DNA from: Pseudomonadales bacterium | GTDB taxonomy: Bacteria; Pseudomonadota; Gammaproteobacteria; Pseudomonadales; Azotimanducaceae | Assembly: GCA_016763855.1 (NCBI GenBank) | Contig: JAESSY010000065.1 | Coordinates: 1-42,803 of the forward strand | Reading direction: 5' to 3' | Length of the DNA stretch: 42,803 bases | In this document: positions 1-6,833 of the stretch, piece after piece | Numbering within the stretch: the stretch's first letter is position 1 | Layout: every line of letters begins with the position of its first letter | Program-made: the position numbers and the translations under genes | The notes under the pieces: generated by a model | Told to the model about the DNA's origin: nothing | Databases searched by the model: none | The model's input: the letters and a program-made list of their open reading frames with translations, nothing else

Positions 1-127
1 GTTAGCGTTATTGAAGCGATTGCCCTATGCAGAGACGGTTGAAGAAATAGAAGCATTATTGCCTTGGAATGTTGATTTACAGAAGTGAAGATGGCGCTGG
101 CAGATACGCGGAGTAATTGGCGCTTAC
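1..127 (+). mobile_element. Right end of an IS66-family insertion sequence (partial)
   Basis: The window opens inside a mobile element. A transposase C-terminus ends at base 88, and the motif CGCTTAC at 121-127 is the complement of GTAAGCG, the usual outer end of IS66-family inverted repeats. The 39 bases between stop and end fit an IS66 right end. IS66 elements duplicate 8 bp of target, so ctaccatt at 128-135 is the candidate duplication; its partner lies outside the window. The left end and tnpA/tnpB are not visible. The family assignment is by memory of the C-terminal and terminal motifs. Confidence 0.75.
2..88 (+). CDS. IS66 family transposase (TnpC), C-terminal fragment
   Basis: Only the last 28 codons are in the window; the frame is open to the left edge and stops with TGA at 86-88. 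The fragment reads LKRLPYAETVEEIEALLPWN followed by VDLQK. The pattern 'L-x-R-L-P-x-A-x-T-V-x-x-I-x-x-L-L-P-W-N' is characteristic of the C-terminal domain of IS66 transposases. The IS end follows within 40 bases. Whether the rest of the transposase is intact cannot be judged here. Confidence 0.8.
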   Translation, partial: LALLKRLPYAETVEEIEALLPWNVDLQK

Positions 128-199
128 CTACCATTTTATCCTCCACAAATTGCTTAGAGAATCATTGAACAAATTCCCAAGGTCACTGCTCTGGTTCGT

Positions 200-1921
200 T
201 TACTTTGGAACAAGGTCAAAAGGCGCGGTAATTCGAATAGTATTTTCAGTTGTTGGGACAGTCCCATGCCACATATACGACGGAAACAACACAATTAATC
301 CGCTCTTAGGCTGAATCCATTTTTGCGGTAATATTTTGGGTTGTGTCTCAAAAGGAGGTTCTCCAAATTTTATCCAACCTTGTTTTTTATCAGGTTCAGG
401 AGATTCAGGTATTTCAATATAGTAAGACGAACTAATCCAGCCCTGCGGGTGAACGTGATTAATGTGATTGCCTTGGCCTTGCAAGGTCACAGACCAGCAT
501 CCGGCAATTGAATATTTTCCCATATTGCGACTTAACAAAGGATGTTCTGCAGCATACCCGATGATCGACAAATATTGTTTTATAGGCGTATCGATGGCTT
601 CTATGTAGGCTCTTATAACCTCATGGTCCACTTTAGCCAAATCTAATTCAGTTTGGCTGCCACCACGCACTGATTGCCCTAACGGATAATGACTGTAGGG
701 ATTATAATCTTCTAAAACGCGTCGGAATGCCTGGTTAAATTCCTTAATACTAGAAAAACCCCTAGGAATGGGGAGTTCAAAGGCTTGCACAAATTTGTCA
801 AAATCATTTAGCACCTCATACTTTGGATCTTTGAGTATTTTTAGCGCAATTGTTTCATAGGCTATCCAGTGTTGCCCAAAGGGTTCTCTGGATCTCATGA
901 TAAGAATTTTCTCTAAAGCCTCTCCTGCTTGCCCCTGCATTAACAGCGAAGAAATCAAGTTGGACATGGCAACAACATTTTTCGGATTAAGTGCTAAGCA
1001 TCTTCTTGCAATTGCTTCGGCACTATCTGCTTCATTGGTGGTGATCCTTGCTTGCCCGTATATCATTAACGCTTCTTCTGACAGGCTCGCATGGTTGTCA
1101 GCTTTTTGCAGCATTTCAGCAGATTTTTCAGCTTGACCGCTTGAATTCAATAAATCTAGCGCTGTTAACACAAGCAACTGATCAGATAGAGCCTCTTGAA
1201 TGATCTGATTGAAATCTTCGTGGCGACCTAAGTTCCAATATTGCTCAGCTAGTAGCTTGAAGGAAAGTGCTGACTTCTCATTGCTTAACGCTATTACTAG
1301 ATCATCAATTGCTGCATCCAATTCGCCTTTTTGAACCCTAATACGCGCCCTAAGATAATAGATATTGGGAGATATGTTATCTCCGGCGCACAAACTATTG
1401 ATTAGGTCATCAGCTTCAGAAAGGTGACCTAATTCAAGGTTTGATATAGCCAAGCCATAAATAATGACCTGATCATCAGGGTGTGTTTTTAGCAGTTGTG
1501 TATAGATGTTCGAGGCGCCTAGCCAATTTTCCGTATCAAGATTAACCCGTGCTAGGGCTTTCAATGCGGGTGAATAGTTTTTCCTTAACTTGATACTCTT
1601 TTCGAAGTTGCTGATTGCTTCCGATAATTTTCCAAGTTGTTTATTTGATAAGCCGAGGTTGTACAGTATTTCGTAATTATTCTTATCTCCAGAATGAGCT
1701 TTCTGAAAATACCTAGCGGCTGTATCGTATTGACTTTGCGCATATTCAATTAGTCCCAATATGTAGAATGCATGAGGGTGAGAAAGGGAGGATAGAATTT
1801 TTTTTGACTTATCATATTCCGTTTTACGATAATGCAGGAATGCCTTATCGATAAGTTTTTTGACTTTCAATTGGCTGTACCCCACTTTGTTCCAGTTGCA
1901 TTGAAGCAGAATATTCGCCAC
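200..1921 (-). CDS. TPR-repeat protein with C-terminal 2OG-Fe(II) oxygenase-like domain
   Basis: This 573-aa protein has about ten tetratricopeptide-like helical hairpins in its first 340 residues (for example the stretch 'YEILYNLGLSNKQLGKLSEA'). The C-terminus resembles the putative 2OG-Fe(II) oxygenase family: an HVHPQGW motif with H489/H491, a beta strand 'SSSYYIEIP', then 'LIVLFPSYMWHGTVP' with H552, and R563 in the place where 2-oxoglutarate is usually held. In this family the TPR part is thought to bind a protein substrate that the oxygenase hydroxylates; the substrate is unknown. The start is GTG at 1921 with a poor ribosome binding site, so the N-terminus is uncertain. It lies 160 bp downstream of the DUF6065 gene on the same strand and ends 73 bp from the IS66 end. 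It is probably cytoplasmic because no signal peptide is seen. Confidence 0.75.
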   Translation of the reverse strand: MANILLQCNWNKVGYSQLKVKKLIDKAFLHYRKTEYDKSKKILSSLSHPHAFYILGLIEYAQSQYDTAARYFQKAHSGDKNNYEILYNLGLSNKQLGKLSEAISNFEKSIKLRKNYSPALKALARVNLDTENWLGASNIYTQLLKTHPDDQVIIYGLAISNLELGHLSEADDLINSLCAGDNISPNIYYLRARIRVQKGELDAAIDDLVIALSNEKSALSFKLLAEQYWNLGRHEDFNQIIQEALSDQLLVLTALDLLNSSGQAEKSAEMLQKADNHASLSEEALMIYGQARITTNEADSAEAIARRCLALNPKNVVAMSNLISSLLMQGQAGEALEKILIMRSREPFGQHWIAYETIALKILKDPKYEVLNDFDKFVQAFELPIPRGFSSIKEFNQAFRRVLEDYNPYSHYPLGQSVRGGSQTELDLAKVDHEVIRAYIEAIDTPIKQYLSIIGYAAEHPLLSRNMGKYSIAGCWSVTLQGQGNHINHVHPQGWISSSYYIEIPESPEPDKKQGWIKFGEPPFETQPKILPQKWIQPKSGLIVLFPSYMWHGTVPTTENTIRITAPFDLVPK

Positions 1922-2081
1922 CGAAGAATGTCAGTTTTCCTAGGAGATTTATGAGCACTAGTTGTTTCAAATTTTTTATCCTGGTTTTGTACTGCCTTCT
2001 TTGCCATTCGTACACTGGAGGCCTCATACCAATCTAATTTGCGGTTGTAAAAATATAATATTTAACACTGTGTGTTTTAAC

Positions 2082-2876
2082 CTAACGTTTGTCCACTGGT
2101 GGAGCACATGAAAACAAGGTTTGATGAGGTAGAAAACCCTCAGCTCCTTTGCCTTTTTTTCTGACATATTGGCTATTCCAAACACCTTCCCCCGTCGGCT
2201 TCTCGCCTGTCTTTAGCCAGCGAGTCGCATCGCTAGCCTGTTTGGCAACATTTTCCATGCGTTTAGAGCCCCAGGCGTTAACTTCAGCCAAAAAACCGGG
2301 ATCGTCTGTTAGTTCCGCTATTTCAAGACTCGTCTCGTCTAGCATGGCAATTGGAAAAGGTAAAATACGGCAAATTGGTTCACCCTTTGAAAAATGAACA
2401 GTTTTGTTTTTTCGAGTCAATCTCCAATTCATTGTAAAAGGAAATGGCAACCAGTCTGTACGAATAAATGCTTCAAGAGCCACTGCATCGTTTCGTCCAT
2501 GATTTGATGGGCCTGTTGCTAGTAATCCAAGTTCAGGTGAGGTTCGAAACAAAAAGGGGACATACCATGTAATCATGCCGCAGCCAAAGTGAGACGTCAT
2601 ACCAAAGCGATGTGTTTCGAGGCTGGTGACAGAGATGTCTGTGTTCATGTCGCCGCCGTTCCAAGTTACATCTGAGTCAACCGGGTTAAATAATTCCCAA
2701 CCCATTGTATTGGCTGAAACTAAGGGAATGCACTTGTAAATATACTTCTGGGGAGTTTCACTCATCCAGTTCCTGCGAGGAGTGCAAGGTTTGATAAATT
2801 CATCCGCATTGATATCGGCGCCCGGGATTACATATGCTCGTATGGTATTAGGTAGTAACGCGGCGGAACTTGTCAC
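2082..2876 (-). CDS. DUF6065 family protein
   Basis: This is a 264-aa protein without signal peptide or membrane segment. It resembles the DUF6065 family: an N-terminal 'IRAYVIPGADI' strand, 'RRNWMSETPQKYIYKCIPLVSANTMGWEL' (residues about 34-63), 'DVTWNGGD', 'FGCGMITWYVPFLFRT' and a late 'KGEPICRILPFP' segment. The function of the family is unknown. The start is GTG at 2876 with AGGA nine bases upstream, which supports this choice. It probably forms a pair with the TPR/oxygenase gene 160 bp downstream; members of this family are, from memory, often found near such oxygenases, which suggests but does not prove a shared modification role. Confidence 0.65.
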   Translation of the reverse strand: MTSSAALLPNTIRAYVIPGADINADEFIKPCTPRRNWMSETPQKYIYKCIPLVSANTMGWELFNPVDSDVTWNGGDMNTDISVTSLETHRFGMTSHFGCGMITWYVPFLFRTSPELGLLATGPSNHGRNDAVALEAFIRTDWLPFPFTMNWRLTRKNKTVHFSKGEPICRILPFPIAMLDETSLEIAELTDDPGFLAEVNAWGSKRMENVAKQASDATRWLKTGEKPTGEGVWNSQYVRKKGKGAEGFLPHQTLFSCAPPVDKR

Positions 2877-3124
2877 GAAATGTATTCCTATATTAAGTTC
2901 TAAATGGGGTTACTCAATTTTGGCTTGGCACGAGAGATTTAGTAGCAGCAGTTGTATTGCAACAAAACAGACCATCACCCAATGGGTGCTACAGAACAAG
3001 ACTTTTGAGTATTCTACCCTACAAATTCGATACAACGAACGGTTTACTGACTTCCCGCATTGCAGTATTGATAGCCTCTCCAATACTTCATAAGCGAATG
3101 CACGGTGCCCACTAAAGACAAACA

Positions 3125-3155
3125 TTTCTCGGGATACCCATGACATCCCGAGAAA
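3125..3155 (-). terminator. Hairpin directly after the SPFH operon, possible terminator
   Basis: TTTCTCGGGAT at 3125-3135 and ATCCCGAGAAA at 3145-3155 are perfect 11-bp complements around a 9-base loop. The hairpin starts one base after the stop codon of the second SPFH gene (3157-3159). On the minus strand the 3' arm is followed by a T-rich but not continuous stretch, so a rho-independent terminator is plausible but not classical. It could instead be an mRNA 3'-end stabiliser. Confidence 0.5.
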
Positions 3156-3156
3156 A

Positions 3157-4080
3157 TTATTTGCTATTCTCTCCACTTTCTTCATCAAGGGCGAGATTAT
3201 CCATCCACCCTGTAAATGTCACAATGTTGGCAGGCAAAATAATTTTACTGTGCTCAAGACTCCCCAAAACACTTAAATAGCGATCCTTAACTTGCAATTT
3301 CATCGCATCAGAGCCGCCGGGAGTTGATACTACAGCAGATATTTTGTTTATTGCCTCTGCTGTCGCGGTGGCAATCGATTTAATTTCTACTGCTTTACCT
3401 TCCGCCTCATTAATTCGCTTTTGTTTTTCGCCCTCTGATCGATTGATGAGTTCAGCCCTTAATCCAAGGGAGCGACTGATACGACTCTGTTTATCGCCCT
3501 CACTTGTCGCGAGAATGGCACGGCGTTCTCGTTCAGCATTAACTTGCTTTTCCATCGCATTTCGAACCGTGTGTGGAGGAGAGATATTCTTGATCTCATA
3601 ACGATGAACTCGAATCCCCCATATAAGACCCGCGCTATCCAATACTTCGACAACTTTGGCGCTAATGACATCTCTCTCTTCGAAGGTCCGATCAAGATCC
3701 AAGGTACCAATAACAGATCTTGTGGTTGTCTGAGCTAATTGAACCGCTGCATAACGATAGTCCACGATCCCATAGCTGGCCTTCACAGGATCCATTATTG
3801 AAATGTAAATGACGCCGTCGACACTCACCTTCACTTCGTCCCCTGTAAAACAATCCTGAGGAGGCACATCGATCGCCTCTTCCCTCAAATCTTGCTGATA
3901 CGTCACTTTGTCTGCGAAGGGTATTAAGGCATGGAAACCCGCATCGAGGGTTTTATGGTATTTACCCAAGCGCTCTACAATATGTGCAGTTTGGGTTGAA
4001 ACGAGCCGAATAGACTGGAAAAACTTAACGATAAGAATCAGAAATATGATTGCCCAGACAAGCATTACAAAAATATCCAT
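3157..4080 (-). CDS. SPFH-domain (stomatin/prohibitin-like) membrane protein, second copy
   Basis: This 307-aa protein has one N-terminal membrane segment (about residues 4-22) followed by a stomatin-type SPFH domain: 'RLGKYHKTLDAGFHALIPFADKV', 'VDGVIYISIMDPVKASYGI', 'AQTTTRSVIGTLDLDRTFEERD'. A helical region rich in Glu, Arg and Lys follows ('NRSEGEKQKRINEAEGKAVE'), typical of QmcA/SLP-2-like proteins that oligomerise into membrane microdomains and work with proteases or quality-control factors. The ATG at 4080 has GGGAGG upstream and follows the stop of the paralogous gene by one base, so the two are co-translated. It is clearly homologous to that neighbour but shows many substitutions, which suggests an old duplication with separate roles. 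Confidence 0.85.
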   Translation of the reverse strand: MDIFVMLVWAIIFLILIVKFFQSIRLVSTQTAHIVERLGKYHKTLDAGFHALIPFADKVTYQQDLREEAIDVPPQDCFTGDEVKVSVDGVIYISIMDPVKASYGIVDYRYAAVQLAQTTTRSVIGTLDLDRTFEERDVISAKVVEVLDSAGLIWGIRVHRYEIKNISPPHTVRNAMEKQVNAERERRAILATSEGDKQSRISRSLGLRAELINRSEGEKQKRINEAEGKAVEIKSIATATAEAINKISAVVSTPGGSDAMKLQVKDRYLSVLGSLEHSKIILPANIVTFTGWMDNLALDEESGENSK

Positions 4081-4081
4081 C

Positions 4082-5026
4082 TTATTGTCCTCCCTTTCTT
4101 GATTCTACTGAAGATTCGACATTGTTGATTGTTTTCGAAACCTGATCCACACCTGCAAAAAAACCTTCCATCTTAGCAAGTTCATTTGGAACAACGCTCA
4201 CATCAGCAAGCCTAAACAATTCTTTCACTCTTGCGACGTAAGTATCGACTAACTGAAAACTAACGGCTTCCTTTCCCCCTGGATTGTTGATTGCCTGAGC
4301 AATCATTGTCGATCCTTCTGCTGTTGCAGCCGCCAGAATGCTTATTTCCTGTGCACGTCCCTCTGCTTCATTGATTCGTTTTTGTCGTTCACCTTCAGAC
4401 AAATTAATGGCTTCCTGCCTCTCTCCTTCAGAAAGCGCAATTGTTGAATCCCGCTCAGCGTTGGCGAGTGTGATTTCCGCCCGTTTCGCCCTTTCCGCTT
4501 CCATTTGTTTTTCAAGCGTATCCACAACACTTGGGGAAGGCGTGATATTCATGACCTCATAACGCAATACCTTAATCCCCCAAGGTTCTGATGCGCTATC
4601 AATTTCGCGGACAATAGTTTCATTAAGTGCATCTCTTTCAGAAAAAGTCTCTCCTAGTGTTAATTTACCGACCTCAGACCTGACGGTTGTTTGAGCGAGG
4701 TTCACGGCGGCTACTAAATAGTCTTCAATTCCGTAACTCGCTTTATAGGCATCCATAACCTTCAGATAAAGCAGTCCATCTACATCGATTTGAATGTTAT
4801 CTCTTGAGATGCAACTTTGATGCGGAATGTTAATACACTGCTCTCTTTTCTCATGGCGATAAGCCACGCGGTCCATAAAAGGTATAAGGAAGTGTAGTCC
4901 AGGTTCCAGAGTGACTCGAAATTTACCCAAGCGTTCTATTACGCACCTTTCCCTCATCGGGACAATGAGTATCAAGTTATATAAAACGAACAGAATGAAC
5001 AGAAAAGTAAATGTGAAATATTCCAA
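4082..5026 (-). CDS. SPFH-domain (stomatin/prohibitin-like) membrane protein, first copy
   Basis: This 314-aa protein has an N-terminal membrane anchor (about residues 3-22) and an SPFH domain with 'IERLGKFRVTLEPGLHFLIPFMDRVAYR', 'VDGLLYLKVMDAYKASYGIEDY' and 'AQTTVRSEVGKLTLGETFSERD'. The C-terminal coiled region contains repeated 'LSEGERQ' units (three close copies), the usual oligomerisation helix of QmcA-like proteins. The start is TTG at 5026, supported by a strong AAGGAG eight bases upstream. It follows nfeD by 35 bp and overlaps almost end to start with a second SPFH gene. NfeD-SPFH gene pairs are a recognised membrane-microdomain module; two SPFH genes in a row suggest a hetero-oligomer like HflK/HflC, but these are stomatin-type and not HflKC. 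Confidence 0.87.
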   Translation of the reverse strand: MEYFTFTFLFILFVLYNLILIVPMRERCVIERLGKFRVTLEPGLHFLIPFMDRVAYRHEKREQCINIPHQSCISRDNIQIDVDGLLYLKVMDAYKASYGIEDYLVAAVNLAQTTVRSEVGKLTLGETFSERDALNETIVREIDSASEPWGIKVLRYEVMNITPSPSVVDTLEKQMEAERAKRAEITLANAERDSTIALSEGERQEAINLSEGERQKRINEAEGRAQEISILAAATAEGSTMIAQAINNPGGKEAVSFQLVDTYVARVKELFRLADVSVVPNELAKMEGFFAGVDQVSKTINNVESSVESRKGGQ

Positions 5027-5061
5027 CGTACTATCTCCTTATCAATATCTTGGCAGGACTA

Positions 5062-5535
5062 TTAACTAACATCCGTCTCTGCTCCAGTAAATTTTTCTAC
5101 AATGTAAGAGACATTTTCAATCGCTATAATTCGGGCTGACTCTCCCTTCAGAATTTCACTTCCGTCTGAAAGCGCTGCCCATTGAGTATCTCGAAATTGT
5201 ATTCGCCCTGATTTTTCGCCGGGCCCAATAGTTTCAACCACCTTCACGACTTCACCAAAAGCATCTAATATTTCAAGGGTGTTGCTCTTACTTGAATCAC
5301 CCCCTGCATATTTCACGACAAGCGACCTCAAGCTGACGATTAACCCTAAAGACGAGATAAAAAAGAGCGTTAAAGCCGAAACCCAGTCAGTAACCAAACC
5401 TGACCAAATCCCAAGCGCGACAACTAAACCACCGCCACCTAGGAATATGATAATCCCGCCTGGAATGACTAACTCGGCAAACATGAGTATGAGACCAGAT
5501 ACTAGCCAAAAATTGGGATTCATTAAAATATCCAT
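5062..5535 (-). CDS. NfeD-like membrane protein
   Basis: About 157 aa from the ATG at 5535. There are two or three hydrophobic segments near the N-terminus ('WLVSGLILMFAELVIPGGIIIFLGGGGLVVAL' and 'VSALTLFFISSLGLIVSL') and a C-terminal soluble OB-fold region (about 95-150) with 'GPGEKSGRIQFRDTQWAALSDG', the hallmark of short NfeD proteins. These act beside stomatin-like proteins in the inner membrane. A TTG at 5571 would give a 169-aa form beginning MTYYVKKGS; neither start has a well-spaced ribosome binding site, and I prefer the ATG because family members begin close to the first membrane helix. It is the first gene of a three-gene operon with two SPFH genes. Confidence 0.8.
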   Translation of the reverse strand: MDILMNPNFWLVSGLILMFAELVIPGGIIIFLGGGGLVVALGIWSGLVTDWVSALTLFFISSLGLIVSLRSLVVKYAGGDSSKSNTLEILDAFGEVVKVVETIGPGEKSGRIQFRDTQWAALSDGSEILKGESARIIAIENVSYIVEKFTGAETDVS

Positions 5536-5589
5536 AAACCGATTTGACCCTTTCTTGACATAATAGGTCAAGTGTTGAATTGTATTTAC

Positions 5590-5606
5590 ATTGTATTAAT
5601 TACAAT
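5590..5606 (-). promoter_or_regulatory. Short palindrome upstream of the nfeD-SPFH operon
   Basis: ATTGTA-TTAAT-TACAAT is a perfect 6-bp inverted repeat about 55 bp before the nfeD start. On the minus strand the region contains two TACAAT boxes that resemble a sigma-70 -10 element, with TTGTAA 15 bases before one of them. This is a plausible promoter region, but such AT-rich matches are common by chance. Confidence 0.25.
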
Positions 5607-5676
5607 CAATCAGTTGTAGATTCGTACAGAACGATAGAATGGAGTAGGAGGTAGTCTTAAGCTTTTATTGTACTTT

Positions 5677-5874
5677 CTATGATGATGTCGAAGTCGAACT
5701 CATTCGCGGCTCAACTTTTCGTCGCTCAGACGTCGAAATCCAGCAGGCGGGTTCTTGTCTTTTTTCACCTTCAGGCCTATTCAGCAAAAGATCTGGTGTA
5801 AAAGGCACCAAAGTACCGCTGAGTTCGCCGTGTTCACTTAACAGAGCGTCGGACATAGGAACAAAAATTTTCAT
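5677..5874 (-). CDS. Small hypothetical protein, possibly a conserved gammaproteobacterial family
   Basis: A 65-aa open frame beginning MKIFVPMSDALL, with 'GELSGTLVPFTPDLLL' and 'PACWIST'. From memory, small proteins with the pattern 'MK-I/V-F/Y-x-P-x-S/T-D-x-L-L ... G-x-L-V-P-F-x-P' occur in several gammaproteobacteria, so I judge it a real gene and not a chance frame; this needs a search. It has an ATG start, a weak GAAG ahead of it, no signal peptide and no membrane segment. It is transcribed towards nfeD, and the 105 bp between them contain no other gene. Function unknown. The C-terminal third is rich in Ser/Thr/Arg and may be poorly conserved. Confidence 0.55.
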   Translation of the reverse strand: MKIFVPMSDALLSEHGELSGTLVPFTPDLLLNRPEGEKRQEPACWISTSERRKVEPRMSSTSTSS

Positions 5875-6117
5875 GCAAATTACTTCGTGACGTTTATCCT
5901 GTTAAGTAAACCTCAAAATATGCAATCATCATTGAATGGAAAATGAAAGTTCACTGAATAGTCGTGGAGAAGTAATGAATATCGTAAAATATCGGAACAA
6001 TACCGGTCTAATTGTGGACTAATAAGCGAGTTCATACTGACAGAAACAAATAATCAGGGTAAAAGCAGCGCTTGTTAAGCCCTAATAAAATGAAAACACT
6101 ACACTAGAGAGAAACCC

Positions 6118-6828
6118 ATGGCAAAACGTATCGTCATTGTTGAAGATGATCCAGACCAACGAAATAACTACGTTGATGCAATCACCAAGAAAGGATATGA
6201 GGTTACCGCCTATAGTAGCCGACGAGAAGCACTCGAGGGTTTCGAACGTGAGTTACCAGATTTAGCTATTCTAGATATCATTCTCGGTGACGAAGTGGAT
6301 GCAGGCTTCGAGATTTGTAGGGATTTACTCAGTCGTTCGGCATCCTTACCTGTTATATTTTTAACGGAACGAGTTGCTGAAATTGATAAAATAAGTGGGT
6401 TAAGACTGGGCGCTTGGGACTATCTACCCAAACCGATATCATTGGATTATTTAGCAGAACGAATAAGCTCACTTTTAAGAATCCATGAAGCGCGAGGGCT
6501 CAACGCTAATAACGGAACAAATACCGCTAAGCTGGTCGGTGATATGTCGATTGATCAAGAAGCCTTACTGGTCTCTTGGAAAGAACAACCCATCAATCTT
6601 TCTGGTACTGAGTTTCGTATGCTCGCAAAACTAGTACGGGTTCCTGGTCATGCGGTTTCCTATGACACCTTAATGAATGCAACCATGCAAAGCTTGGTAA
6701 CCAACAACACCATCAATACTCACATGCGAAATATACGGAAAAAGTTCGAATCCATCGACCCGGACTTTGATAGCATAAAAAGTGAGTACGGATTCGGCTA
6801 TCGCTGGTCTGTAAAGACGGGTCAGTAA
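6118..6828 (+). CDS. OmpR-type response regulator (PdsR-like)
   Basis: This 236-aa protein has a receiver domain (residues 4-115) with acidic pocket D10/D11, phospho-acceptor D53 ('LAILDIILGD') and K105 ('YLPKP'). A winged-helix OmpR/PhoB DNA-binding domain follows (about 135-232: 'NLSGTEFRMLAKLV', 'NTHMRNIRKKFE', 'SEYGFGYRW'). It lies five bases before a sensor kinase and must form a two-component system with it. The pair resembles the response regulator and kinase of the proteobacterial dedicated sortase system; the kinase carries the stronger evidence. No sortase or LPXTG target gene is present in the window. Start: ATG at 6118 with a GAGAG-like site. Confidence 0.88.
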   Translation: MAKRIVIVEDDPDQRNNYVDAITKKGYEVTAYSSRREALEGFERELPDLAILDIILGDEVDAGFEICRDLLSRSASLPVIFLTERVAEIDKISGLRLGAWDYLPKPISLDYLAERISSLLRIHEARGLNANNGTNTAKLVGDMSIDQEALLVSWKEQPINLSGTEFRMLAKLVRVPGHAVSYDTLMNATMQSLVTNNTINTHMRNIRKKFESIDPDFDSIKSEYGFGYRWSVKTGQ

Positions 6829-6833
6829 GGTAA

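Noticed and set aside
1845-2027. 60-aa minus-strand frame overlapping the start of the TPR gene
   Set aside because: No recognisable motif; considered as an upstream part of the TPR gene joined by a frameshift, but its sequence does not look like a TPR or signal segment.
2910-3188. 92-aa minus-strand frame between the SPFH operon and the DUF6065 gene
   Set aside because: It overlaps the end of the SPFH gene and reads through the hairpin at 3125-3155; the sequence has no family pattern. The 280-bp gap is otherwise empty.
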